Both the position numbers and the translations under genes were made by a program. From assembly GCF_000281045.1 (NCBI RefSeq), contig NW_008246095.1:299087-363086 (forward strand): DNA of 64,000 nt, given 5' to 3'. A model generated the notes under the pieces. The model searched no databases. It was not told the DNA's origin and saw only the letters and a program-made list of their open reading frames with translations. This document shows positions 44,279 to 54,495 of this stretch, in pieces (the stretch's first letter is position 1; every line of letters begins with the position of its first letter). Source of the stretch: Saprolegnia diclina VS20. Its lineage: Eukaryota > Oomycota > Saprolegniomycetes > Saprolegniales > Saprolegniaceae.

Positions 44279-44553
44279 NNNNNNNNNNNNNNNNNNNNNN
44301 NNNNNNNNNNNNNNNNNNNNNNNNNNNNNNNNNNNNNNNNNNNNNNNNNNNNNNNNNNNNNNNNNNNNNNNNNNNNNNNNNNNNNNNNNNNNNNNNNNNN
44401 NNNNNNNNNNNNNNNNNNNNNNNNNNNNNNNNNNNNNNNNNNNNNNNNNNNNNNNNNNNNNNNNNNNNNNNNNNNNNNNNNNNNNNNNNNNNNNNNNNNN
44501 NNNNNNNNNNNNNNNNNNNNNNNNNNNNNNNNNNNNNNNNNNNNNNNNNNNNN
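44279..44553. other. Assembly gap (275 unknown bases)
   Basis: A run of N separates the LRR gene from the following reverse-strand gene. The stops of both lie outside it. The true length of the gap is not known from the sequence. Confidence 1.
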
Positions 44554-44581
44554 GGTGGAGGAAGACGTGACCTCTATTCGA

Positions 44582-45202
44582 CTAGGTGAAGAACGAGCAC
44601 GTGTCGAGGTCCGTTTTGATCGGCGACAGCAGCGGCTCGCGCTTGAAGCCTGGAAATATATCGGACTTGCGCACGTCTTCGTAGAGGGGCGGGTTGCTGC
44701 TGCTGCTCTTGTTGTTGTTGTTGGTGGTGCTCGGAAAGGAGGGCGCCGGCTGGGTGCCCTTCTCCGTCATCTCGCGCTGCTGTGCCACCTACAGACGCTG
44801 GAGTCTCTACATGCACTGAACCGTGTCGTACGAGGTAGTTGAACGCTAAGATCTGCTCCTTGAGCTGCAAATGCGCCGTGTAGGCGTGAAAAAACGACGG
44901 GTTTTGCTCCTCGAGCTTTTGCCACACGGTGCGCGTAAACGTCGGGTCGACGTTGGCTTGCGTCTACGTATTCGTACTATGAGCTTGTCGCGATGACGCG
45001 GCCATCAGTAGTTGCCTGGAGCGTCGCAATGATGTCGGCCTACACACGCAAACGATGGCCGAGATCGAGTTGCGATACAGCGTACCTGGGACATGCACTG
45101 CTGGAGGCACCGCTCGATGAGGTTCTGCACGCGGAGGATCTCGTTCCAGTTGAACGTGCCGGCGTCCTTGGCCGGCGGCGTCGACTGGGGAGCGTCGGCC
45201 AT
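44582..45202 (-). CDS. Small protein with the plant-type A_thal_3526 (TIGR01589-like) domain
   Basis: Four exons give 159 residues. Conserved blocks read VQNLIERCLQQCMSQ, then ADIIATLQ, NVDPTFTRTVWQKLEEQN, FFHAY and LQLKEQILAFNYLV. I recognise this order from the plant family TIGR01589 (A_thal_3526), where IERCLQ, VWQKLEEEN, FFRAYY and QI..FN recur at the same spacing. Its function is unknown. The C-terminal 60 residues are Asn/Ser-rich and end with an aromatic tail (DIFPGFKREPLL). The second intron (44964-45015) begins with GC instead of GT, after CAG; the others are GT...TAG. Starts MADAPQSTPP. Confidence 0.8.
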
Positions 45203-45833
45203 GGAAGAATTTCGAAATGCGATCTTTCTTCGCGGGCGCATGACGAAGGGGCGTCCGAGGGTGACGGTTCCCATCGAAATGCTGCGTCTTGTCAAGGGGG
45301 TGGAGTGGACTTGTTGAGGAAGACTCCAAGTCTTCTCGATACTATCGGTGCAGCACGTTTCGTGGTCACGTCCGCTGCTCTGCTATTGTCCATAGGGATA
45401 AAGTTGCGGGTTGAACCCGACGATGTTAGCTGTGGTGCTGGACGGCAGGACTGAGCTACAATGTAGTGTCTACAACTTTGTGAAATACTCAGTGTACGTG
45501 TTGCTTCTGGGTGGGAAGAAGGTTGCCAAAACTACTGCACTACTACGAAAACTAGAACTAGCCTCAACGGGCTATAGAGCGGATGCGCCGGTGGCACACC
45601 AAATGGTTGAGCACCAAGGAGGAAGCGCGTATAGTCGAGCAATTGCTGCGTCGTATAATAGCATCGCAGCTCCGTTGAGATGCGGTCTCTCGTTGATTTC
45701 CACAAGGGTCTGCAGCATCCTGTGAAATTTGGCAAGTTGTTTGCTCCGGTTAAGTCCGATGCCAAAAGCGTACTTAGAATAGGAATTCACTTAAATGCGA
45801 CACAGTTCAAACGCGGCCAATTCGATCGCCGTG
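45203..45833. other. Divergent intergenic region, no gene seen
   Basis: It separates the small plant-type-domain gene and the zinc-finger gene, transcribed away from each other. A palindromic hairpin gcgggttgaacccg lies near 45408. No protein family is visible on either strand. Confidence 0.5.
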
Positions 45834-47206
45834 ATGAGCCGGCATGGCGAGGCAATGCTGCCGCCCGCCGAAGCCCGCGCCATCCAGGAAGCGCTCCTGT
45901 GTACGTCCATGCGTCTACTTGGGCTGGCGATGCTACGATGCCATCCTAGCCAGCAAGTACGGCGAGTTTCTCTGCAGCGTGTGCAGCAAGGTCGCGACGC
46001 TCAAGTGCTTGGCCTGTCGCGGCGCGTACTACTGCGCCAAGTGCGAGCGCAAAGAGCACAGTAAGAAGCACCGCCATAGCGAGCCGGCCGCCGTCATCCA
46101 TAGCAGAGGTACTGCATCCTTGCGTCTTGCGCGTCGAGCTTCAAGCTGCGTAGCCTGCGACGTCTGCCACGCGTGCAAGCTCGAGCTCTACTGCGAGACG
46201 TGCACCAAGCACGTGTGCATGACCTGCACTACGAGTCCATGTACTTCGAGCGCGCCGCATGCGCTATTGCCCATGAACGGTATGTCTCATGGCGATAGAT
46301 GCTTCCGCAATCGCGCCACGCCTAGGGGCGCGCGGCTTGTGCTTGGCGGTCCTCGACTGGCCGCGCGACTTTGTCGCTGCCATACAACGCGACACGGAAA
46401 AGTACGTGCCTGTCAAGGTCGAGAAGAAGGAGCCTATTGTGACACCCGTCGCCTCTCCACCTGCACCAGCCCGCGTTGTCCAGCCAGCACCCGTGGCTCC
46501 TTCGCCCGCCCCTTTGGTTCCACCCGCCTCTTTGGTCCCACCAACGTTACCAGTGTCTTTAACGTCACCGACCGCCGATGCGCCATTAGCCGCAAGCGAT
46601 CCCGACACGCTGCCGCACATTGGCTCGGACTCGATGAAGAGTGCAATGCTCGACAAGTACAACGCGGCGAACGCCGAAGTGATTTCGCTCGAGGAGAAGA
46701 TCAAGGTGCTCGCGAATCAAGTGCGGCTCGAGGTCAACAAGCAAGACATGACGGTCGCGCTCTCGTACAACAAGCAGCGCAACGAGATGCAGGTGGCGCT
46801 CGAGACGGTCTTGGAAGGCCGTGACGAGGCGCTCGCCCACCTCGTCGCGTTCAACCCGATCCTGCATGCGCAGTACCTAAACACACACGATGCGACCAAG
46901 CCCGAGTACAAGCCCGTCGTTGCGACGCCGACCATTGTGCAGCGCGTAGTGCCCGGAAAACACGCGCGCTGTGCGCGCCTCGAAGCCGAGATTCTGGCCC
47001 TCGAGACGCAGCGCGTGCGTGCCAACGCTGAGATCCACTTGGCGCTGGCGCAGGACGAGTTACGCGCGCTCGAGCCGCTCGGCCTCGAGATTTCGGCGCT
47101 CGAGCGGCAAATGGTGGCGCTTGACGCCGAGCGCAACAAGGAATTTTTGCTGCTCACAGTCTTTAGCAAGCGGCTCCGCGACCGAATCGGGACGCTCCAC
47201 GCATAA
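45834..47206 (+). CDS. B-box-like double zinc-finger, coiled-coil protein
   Basis: Introns 45901-45949, 46109-46153 and 46280-46325 removed, the protein has 410 residues. The first finger is CSVCSKVATLKCLAC..YYCAKCERKEHSKKH, with Cys pairs followed by a His pair, between B-box and MYND in spacing. The second, CDVCHACKLELYCETCTKHVCMTC, resembles B-box type. A Pro/Val/Ala-rich linker (46430-46600) follows, then a long coiled coil (MLDKYNAANAEVISLEEKIKV-like heptads, ALDAERNKEFLL) to the end. There is no RING, so it is not a classical TRIM. It probably acts as a binding or scaffold protein. Its stop lies 35 bp from that of the opposing BBS1. Confidence 0.75.
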
Positions 47207-47241
47207 GATGCAAGGTGATTGTCGTCGTTCTCAGTCTTGAA

Positions 47242-49847
47242 CTAGTACATGGCACACGGCACGTCGCTGAGCGGCATGGTCACGACGGCCGACACGATCG
47301 GCACACAGCTAGAGACACGAAAGTGTATCGACGACTGCTGGTGCTTCCGTGTACCTGTCTTTGCCGCAAACAAAGATGTAGATGCTGTCGGCCGCGCCAG
47401 TCTCCGAGATGCTCTCGACGTCGATCGCGTACGCGTACTGCACGCCCTACACTCGACGCTTTTGTGAGAAGTACACACGTTGCGCGACGAACTTACGGGC
47501 AACAGCAGCGGAATTTGCAACAGACTCTGCGGAATACGGTAGAGTCCATGGTCATAATGCAGCGCGATGGGAATATCCGCGGCAAACTTGGCGCCCGAGT
47601 TCTTCTCACGCGGTTAGGGTTATGACCGCAAGAGCGTGTCATACCTGCAACTGGAGCTGGATCTTGAAGTGGGGGCCGAGACCTTGGACTTTGGCGTTGA
47701 GGCGAATGGACGCCCCCGTCGCATATGAGACGGGGCCCTACATCGGCTAAAGCACGACGACCCTTTGGGCTTGGATGTACCTGGCCGTCGCGAATGACCT
47801 TGACATACGACCGCACAGTCGTGAGACGAAGCTTGCACAAGTCGCGCTACCAAAAATGACGTCAGAATAGGGCGTTTGGTTGGGTGGGCACCTGGAAATG
47901 GCGGTGCATCTCGATCGCGTGGTCGCGCTCGCGCTGCGTTTGCTCGACGTAGAGCTTTGTCTTCTTGGGCACGTTGAGTGGAATGTCTAGTCGGTGTGTC
48001 GATATACGGACAGTTGGAAAAGGAGTGTACCTTGCTCGGGGGGTGGTCCCGCCGACGTCGACGTGCCCTACACGAGTCGTATGCTGTCAAGTACAGTCGA
48101 TACTTGTACTTCAAGATCGGCGTTGCGCTGTAGGATCTTGAGCGTCAGAGCCCCCGACTAGAGAAAGTATGTCGTCAATATAGAATGAAATAGGGGTAGG
48201 TATATAGTATACCTTGTGCACGAGGACGAGGGACGCTTCTTCTCTGCCAAACTGGCCAAAGACCATGCCCGTGAGGAGGCTGTCGAGGTGGAACGACGTG
48301 ACTTTGATCTTTTCGTTGTAGAGCAGGATCTCGCCCTTCCGGAGCGCAATCAAAATGCCTCTCGAGTGTTTCGTGCGGGGGAGGTTGAGCGCCTCCATCG
48401 CCACCACGTCTTGAGGCATGGTCATGGACCAGTTCTTCTTGCCCTTTATTTGGTTTGTATCAACTTGATACATTTGTACTTCCAAGGTCGACTTACCTTG
48501 AGGTGGAAGGACGAGACTTTACGGTCCATACACGCCACGACGATGCTCTTCTCCATCTGCAAGAGCGCGCACGCAGGCGACTCGAGCTCGATCACGCTCT
48601 TGAGCAACTCGCCATTCTAAAGAATATCAACTTGAAGATTGTATGGTCCCTAGAGGCGCACCTTGACCGTGTACACGGAGCCGTTCCGGCACGACACGAT
48701 CAGCCGATACTCGACGTCGTAGAGCCCGTTGACAACAATTTCGACCGGCGTCGACGGCAAACACGCCTTTGTTGTAATGTTGGCGCCTTGCTGGTCGAGG
48801 ACATAGATCTAGGCGCCGCATTGGATATTGTAATATAAGAAATGAGTACCTGGCCGGCTTCGGTGCCCACAACGAGGCTACGCGCTGTGCGTCACGCAAT
48901 CGTGTGGTGTTTCGAGCGACGTACCAGCCAATCGCATCCTTCTCGTCCATGTTTTTGCTCAGCGTCGTCATGCACGTGACGGACGTGTGCTCGATGAGCG
49001 GGTCGTCCATGTATCTATGCAGATAGTATCGCAACGCAATCCATTGGATAGGTTGTATCCAGTGTACCGCGACACAAACTCGGCTTGTTGCTCCATGTCG
49101 TCGATGGCGAGGAACCCGCGGGAGCGCTGCGTCAGTACCGCACCGTTGCTCCTGGATAGTTGAATCGTTGGATTGGATAGAAAGTGAATAGTAGAAGATA
49201 GTTGGGTACCGAAGGACGTTGAGCTGGTGCACGGCGCCAACAATGTCGACTTCGCACTTGGCGAGTTGGCCCCAGAGCTTGGTTTCGTCCGGCGACACGT
49301 CCAGCGACGGCAGCGTAAACTTGTAGTACGGTCGCATGTTGCGGTAAATGTAGATCGAAGGTCCCGACGCCACCGCGATCGATGGCGTGCGCGGCCGCGT
49401 CGCGTCTAGAGCCGTTGTTATGTGGTACGTATTGTTGAACTGTCGCACCCGAGTAGAAGACGCTGAGCGCAACAGGCACGCCCAAGACGGCTTGTTCGCT
49501 CAGAAGCGTCGTGCCTACAACAGAGCTGCAGCCACGTACACAGCATGCGACGCCCGGACCTTTGTACATTTTGAGCCGGCGGTCGGCGTCGGCAATGAGC
49601 AGCTTGTAGTCGCCGTCGCCGTAGACATCCGCGAGCTTGATGCAGCTATGCAAGTACTTGTATATAGCAACGCGATAAAAGTCTGACGTACGGCGAGAAG
49701 GCCTTGATGCCGGCCACCGTGTTGTGGTACGCGTGGAGCCATGGATCTAGCGCTTCTTCCTGAGCTCTGATTCATATGCGATGATGTTGTACTCTTCTCG
49801 GCCTTGGCCTCGGTCTTCTCCGCGGTGGTCGCATTCGCCTCGGCCAT
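47242..49847 (-). CDS. BBS1: BBS1, Bardet-Biedl syndrome protein 1 (BBSome subunit)
   Basis: A core subunit of the BBSome, the coat that moves membrane proteins in and out of cilia. Many small exons are read on the reverse strand. Family blocks appear in order: PWLHAYHNTVAGIKAFS, CIKLADVYGDGDYKLLIAD, LKMYKG, a TTLLSEQAVLGVP strand, PRTPSIAVASGPSIYIYRN, RPYYKFTLPSLDV, ETKLWGQL, and toward the C-terminus KVQGLGPHFKIQLQLQV, ALHYDHGLYRIPQS and IPLLLPV. These match human BBS1 throughout, including the VASGPYIY and NLRPYFKFTLPSLPV propeller strands. The start MAEANATTAEK precedes the first conserved block by one short intron. CCAAT boxes occur at 49892 and 49956. Its presence implies a flagellate life stage. 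Confidence 0.92.
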
Positions 49848-50896
49848 TCTGGCTGGTTGCAGATATGAACCGACGCGATCTTGCTTCGTTTCCAATGAGC
49901 CATAACCGTCTGAGGACGCGTGGCAGAACGACGCAGCGACGGCGTTTGGATCGCCCAATGCGTGGGCTCACTACAGTACGTGCTGCTGCTACACGACATG
50001 GAGCGTCCATCTACTTGGCTGCTGCGCGCGGTGGCGGCCGACGACGATACATGCGTGCGTCGAGCGATCGGGTCTACTGGCGCGACAGGCGGCTTCGTCA
50101 ATCTGATCACTCGGTGCTGCGTCGCGGCTATGCTCCGAGCCAGCGTCGTTGTCTTCTCGCTGTTGGGTCCCGTTTTGTGCTTACATGCAACGAGGTGGTG
50201 CCTCGATGGCTGTGGTGGATGGCGCTGCAGAGAGCCATACAAATTGACCCTCACCCATGTTGCCCCGTTGACGGCTTGAAGCACTGGGCATCTGTGGCAT
50301 CGTTGCCGTCGGTATAAGCGGTACAGCTACCACCGACTCGAGCTTGCTGCACGAGACGTTGAAGCAGCAGTGCATTACATTATTGTACTGTGGCGTACGT
50401 TCTTCGTCGGGGCTTCTTCGTGGCAAGGACCTGCAGGATCAAGCGTCTGGTTTGGCGGCTTCAACAACAAGACGCTGGGCAGGTGGCCTTTTTACAAACC
50501 ATACATGATCCGCGTCCAACTCTGTCACTCGGACCTCTGCTGTCGTCACGTCAGCACGCAAGATCGGCAACGTCATTGTCAATCCGTCTGAAGTCGAGAG
50601 ACGCAGCGCGCCATCACGGAGGTGATCTCTACACAATCGATGTGCTTCTTTCACGTTCCTAGCCGCACATTCACCTGGACTATGGAATGTAGACTGGTCA
50701 CGGAACGCCAGGTGCATCTTAGGTGCGGCAGCGTGACACGCGCCAGCGGACGGTCCATGCTTGCGTAACTCGCACCCAGCACCTGGTTACCACCACATGG
50801 CGACGGACATCTGATCCGGTCCTTTGCGTGGTGGCGAGGTCGCCTTCAATAAAGTCTCTTCTCCCAATCTTTTTCATTTGTCAAGTCGCTCCCAAG
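49848..50896. other. Intergenic, no gene seen
   Basis: About 1 kb between the divergent BBS1 and transporter genes. CCAAT boxes near 49892 and 49956 are 45 and 109 bp before the BBS1 start. Frames on both strands are short and without motifs; some Thr/Ser-rich ones overlap each other. Confidence 0.5.
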
Positions 50897-52261
50897 ATGG
50901 CAGTCGACGCGTACGCTACGGTGCAGACCCCGGTGGACGGCGCCACGCCGATCGCGCGTCCGCCCAAGTCGATCGCTCGCCGCATCCTCTCGTCGCTCAC
51001 GTTTTGGATCGTGCTCGGGACGATTCTCGGCATCATTCTTGGTGAAGTCGCACCGTCCTTTTCCAAGTCGGCCGCGCCCATGGCCCAAATCTTCCTCCGG
51101 CCGATCCAGTTCATCGTGTTCCCGCTCGTCTTTTCGTCGCTCGTTGTCGGTATCGCCGGCAATGGCGACCTCAAAGCGCTCGGCCGCCTCTCGCTCAAGT
51201 CGTTCATCTACTTTGAGGTTGTGACGACGCTCGCGCTCATCATTGGCCTCCTTGCGGTCAACATTGCGAGCCCCGGGTCGTCGATCCAGCAAGGCAAAAA
51301 CTACACCGGCAAGCCCTCCGACTCGTTTACATTTGCGCTCTGGATCAACCATTTGACGCCCAAGACGTGGGGTGAAATGATGGGCGGCTCGGGCAGCTCG
51401 GAGCTCCTCCAAGTGCTCGTGGCGTCGATCCTCGTCGGTGTCGCGACCGCCATGACGGCCGAGCACCACAAGCGCGTGCTTCTCGAACTGGCGACTGCGG
51501 TCATGGAGATGATGTTCAAGTTTGTCGACATTGTCATCTGGACCGCGCCGCTCGGCGTCTGCTTTGCGGTCGCGAATGCGATCGGCGCCAACGGCGTGAG
51601 TGCGCTCAGTGCCCTCGGCGCGCTCGTCGTCACCTTGTATGTGACCTTGGTCATCTTTATCCTTGTCATTTTTGGCGCCATTTTTGCCTTCTTCAAGATC
51701 AACCCGATCGAATTCCTCACCGCGATGCGCGAGCCGCTCGTGATTGCGTACACAACCGCGACCTCGGAAGCCGCGCTGCCCAAAGTGTTTGAGGCGCTCG
51801 CAGCGTACGGTGTGTCGCCCCACATTTCGGCGTTCGTTGTCCCCTTTGGCTACTCGTTCAACCTCGACGGGTCGACCTTGTACCTCTCGCTTGCGGCGGT
51901 GTTTTGCGCCCAAGCCACGCACATTGACAAGACGATCGGCGAGCAAATCGTCATGGTGCTCATGCTCATGATCTCGTCCAAGGGTGTCGCGGGCGTCCGC
52001 TCGGCGAGTATCATTGTCCTCGCGTCGACCGTCGACCAGTTTAGCATCCCGAACTGGCCCGTGACGCTCATCTTGGCCGCCGATTGGCTCATGGACATGG
52101 CGCGCACGTTCACCAACGTCTTTGGCAACTGCCTCGCAGCCGTCGTCATGGCCAAGCTCGAGGGCGAGTTCCGCAAGGACGGCTGGGAGAAGGCGCTCGA
52201 GATTGCCAACGAAGGCGACGACGAGCATATCCTTGTCGACGATGACAAGCACACCGTGTAA
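50897..52261 (+). CDS. SLC1 / dicarboxylate-amino acid:cation symporter
   Basis: A plasma-membrane or organelle transporter of the DAACS (EAAT/GltPh) fold, 454 residues, one exon. Landmarks in order: TM1 FWIVLGTILGIILGE, FLRPIQFIVFPLVFSSLV, HP1 with TATSEAALPK, TM7 SFNLDGSTLY (family NMDGT), HP2 SSKGVAGVRSASI, and TM8 DMARTFTNVFGN. The Asp that closes the TM8 motif in nearly all relatives (D405 in GltPh, sodium site 1) is Asn here (N411, codon 52127-52129), while the substrate-binding Arg and Asp are kept. Substrate is probably an acidic or neutral amino acid; cation coupling may be altered. Start ATG follows a CCCAAG context. Confidence 0.93.
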   Translation: MAVDAYATVQTPVDGATPIARPPKSIARRILSSLTFWIVLGTILGIILGEVAPSFSKSAAPMAQIFLRPIQFIVFPLVFSSLVVGIAGNGDLKALGRLSLKSFIYFEVVTTLALIIGLLAVNIASPGSSIQQGKNYTGKPSDSFTFALWINHLTPKTWGEMMGGSGSSELLQVLVASILVGVATAMTAEHHKRVLLELATAVMEMMFKFVDIVIWTAPLGVCFAVANAIGANGVSALSALGALVVTLYVTLVIFILVIFGAIFAFFKINPIEFLTAMREPLVIAYTTATSEAALPKVFEALAAYGVSPHISAFVVPFGYSFNLDGSTLYLSLAAVFCAQATHIDKTIGEQIVMVLMLMISSKGVAGVRSASIIVLASTVDQFSIPNWPVTLILAADWLMDMARTFTNVFGNCLAAVVMAKLEGEFRKDGWEKALEIANEGDDEHILVDDDKHTV

Positions 52262-52524
52262 ACGAACAGACGCCTTCGATGATACTCGTATGTCTATATA
52301 ATAGTACAGTTTGTCTTCTACATACGATGTACTTCTGGGGCTTACGGCTTGGTGCACTGCGTTCGACGCAGCGTGCGATATTGTTTTAGTCGATGCTGGC
52401 GACTAGAAGAGCGCAGCTTTCCGCTGTGCTGCCGACTGCTATGCCAAAACTGGACGACTAAAAGTTTATGCAGAAGCTTCGTGCTTGGTTTCCATCACAA
52501 GAGTCCAGTTGCTTGAAGTACTGG

Positions 52525-53590
52525 TTACGCAGCGGGGGTCGATCGGCGGTGGCGAATGGGACGCCGGAGCCAGGGCTGGCCTTCGGCGCGCTGTGTCTCG
52601 ACGTTGTCGATCTGCAAAGCGCCTAGAGGGTCTTGGACGCGTCCCGAATGCGCGCCAAAGCGACTTTGAAGCATGACTTGGATCGCGGCTGTAGGTGCTT
52701 CGTCGTACGCAGTCCAGCCGCATCCATTCTTGTGCTGGACGTCGACGCCCGCGTCGACGAGCGCCGACACAATCTGCTGTAGCAGCCGCATCTCATGCAG
52801 GTCAACGTAGTGCCGCGCGGCGAGCGCAATCGCATTGTTGTCATCGACGTCTCGCGTGTCGATGGCCGACGCACCATGCGTCATCAAGAGCGTCATCATG
52901 GCCACTTGGTGCTGCGGCGCGCTAGTCGTGTCATGCTGTCTTCTGGCACATGAGAAAGCAACGGCAGCGTACCGCAGCGCCCACACGAGGGGAGGTTGAC
53001 AAAGCTAGTACATTCATAGAGATCCGGAGGCCACCGGTTCGATACCTCGTGGTTGCCCACATTCACCTACGCCATTGTCCAGCAAATAGAAAGGTAGACG
53101 ATGTACGTACGCTCGCTGCGGCGCCGGCAAGCAGTAGCATTTTGACGAGCTTGAGGTTGGCAATGCCGCATGCTACGCAGATCGCTCCAAGCATCGCCCA
53201 AGAGGCGAACGCTACCATAATGTAGTGGCGTCGCGCCGGCCGCTGTGGCCAAGCACGCGTCGACGTCACCTACAGCGTTCAAGAACGGCGCCCGCGGTGT
53301 CGACTACGCATCGTCGCGTGACCATGGCTCATGGTACAACATCGTACGTAGCTCCGCGCATTGGGTTCGGCGCCATGCACGAGCAGGAGCTGCACAAGCG
53401 GCAAGCGCTCGTGGAGCACCGCCACGTGGAGCAGTGTCTCGCCCGCCTGCAGTATGTCGTCCTAGCACCTCGTATTTCATGTGCGTACGTACTGCGTTGA
53501 CACTCTTGGCGCTCGCACCACCGCGCAGGTAGGCTTGAAGCGTCGTCAAGTCGCCGCATTCGATCGCTCTGTCCAAGCCACGTCAGGTTC
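52525..53590 (-). CDS. Ankyrin-repeat protein, 5' end unresolved
   Basis: Reverse-strand exons with several ankyrin repeats: LDRAIECGDLTTLQAYLRGGAS, GETLLHVAVLHERLPLVQLLL, then GATPLHYACGIANLKLVKML, MTLLMTHGASA, NNAIALAARHYVDLH and LVDAGVDVQHKNGCGWTAYDEA. Short introns with GTA...TAG borders join most of them, for example the TPLHY-ACGIANL splice. I found no ATG that opens the frame before LDRAIEC; a TGA precedes it, so an upstream exon is missing or the gene is truncated. The 3' tail, rich in Arg, ends TPAA. Role unknown. Confidence 0.6.
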
Positions 53591-54097
53591 GAGCGCCAAG
53601 ACCGGTCTACCGCGTCAGCGTCAAGGGCGAAGGGAGCACCTGCCGCGCTGCGCCACGAGGGTACGTTTGCTACCGATCGTATGGTGCATGAGGCGTACCT
53701 GGCAGCAGGGATTGCTCGGCCTCTCCGTGCAGAAAGCTATCACATAGGAGGCGCGTGTGGACGTTATTGCTGCCAGCAAGAACGAGCTGACCGTCGGTCC
53801 TCCAGGCCAAGAAAGCACTACAGGTCGCACGCATCCTCGCTACCCACACGCTTCAAGGCTGTCGTACATGCACGTTGTGGTCGGCGATACCGGCGTCGTT
53901 GCGGCGCATGCTCTGCAGCGTGGCCGTATGGCCATGCTCATAGCGCTGGCGCGCCCATCGCTGCGTCGCTTCCGACGCCATCGAAACGTTCGCGTCCGTT
54001 TCGGGCGCAGGACGGTCGCCATGAGGGTCGTGCGTCGTATCGAGGGACTCGATATATTACTAACCACTATAAGGAAACACTAGAAAAGGCTGTGCAT
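53591..54097. other. Intergenic, possible missing exon of the ankyrin gene
   Basis: This must contain the 5' end of the reverse-strand ankyrin gene if that gene is intact, and the 3' flank of SEC61 gamma. I see no convincing start exon. Confidence 0.4.
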
Positions 54098-54372
54098 CTA
54101 GGCGCTGCCGCCGACGAGGATGTTGTTGATCGGGATGTGCACGAGCTTGACGAAGAAGCCGATGAAGCCCATCATGAGGAAGCCAATGCTCGTGGCGCCG
54201 GCAATGCGCGTGAACTCTACAGACGTGCAGCATGAGCATGATCCTTATAGCATCATGGCCATGAGGATGGCGTACCCTTGCGGTCGGGCTTGGTGCACTT
54301 CTTGACGAGGTGGATCGAGTTCTTGGCAAAGGCCTTGAGCGGCTCGATCACGATAGCGTTGACGTCCGACAT
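54098..54372 (-). CDS. SEC61G: SEC61 gamma subunit of the ER translocon
   Basis: The single-pass tail-anchored subunit of the Sec61 channel, 71 residues. Two exons: [30 protein letters not shown] and [20 protein letters not shown]. Intron 54217-54275 (59 nt) splits a Glu codon in phase 1. The [15 protein letters not shown] and [20 protein letters not shown] blocks match animal SEC61G nearly word for word; the second is the membrane helix. The length equals the family's usual 65-70. The exons are too short to be conspicuous individually. Twin CCAAT boxes lie 77 and 119 bp upstream. Confidence 0.95.
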
Positions 54373-54448
54373 GTTGGAAGGGAAATTGCAAATGCCACGA
54401 CTGCCGTCAATCGAGGTTTCTATTTTCACTTCGCATCCAGCATTTTAA

Positions 54449-54495
54449 CCAATCATAGGCTTCGATTTCGAAGAATAGATGGACTTTTGACCAAT
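54449..54495 (-). promoter_or_regulatory. Twin CCAAT boxes upstream of SEC61 gamma
   Basis: CCAAT at 54449-54453 and 54491-54495, both followed by C, spaced 42 bp. They lie 77 and 119 bp before the start codon, the same range as in the other CCAAT-bearing promoters here. Confidence 0.5.

Noticed and set aside
45408-45422. Hairpin gcgggttgaacccg as a terminator
   Set aside because: Short and isolated; eukaryotic genes do not use this kind of terminator, and it lies in a divergent promoter region.
50846-52357. A 503-codon reverse-strand frame across the SLC1 transporter
   Set aside because: Antisense shadow; the composition is Arg/Asp/His-rich with no hydrophobic core or family motif.
53035-53050. 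tRNA-like B box (ggttcgatacc)
   Set aside because: It falls inside a short intron of the reverse-strand ankyrin gene and has no cloverleaf.
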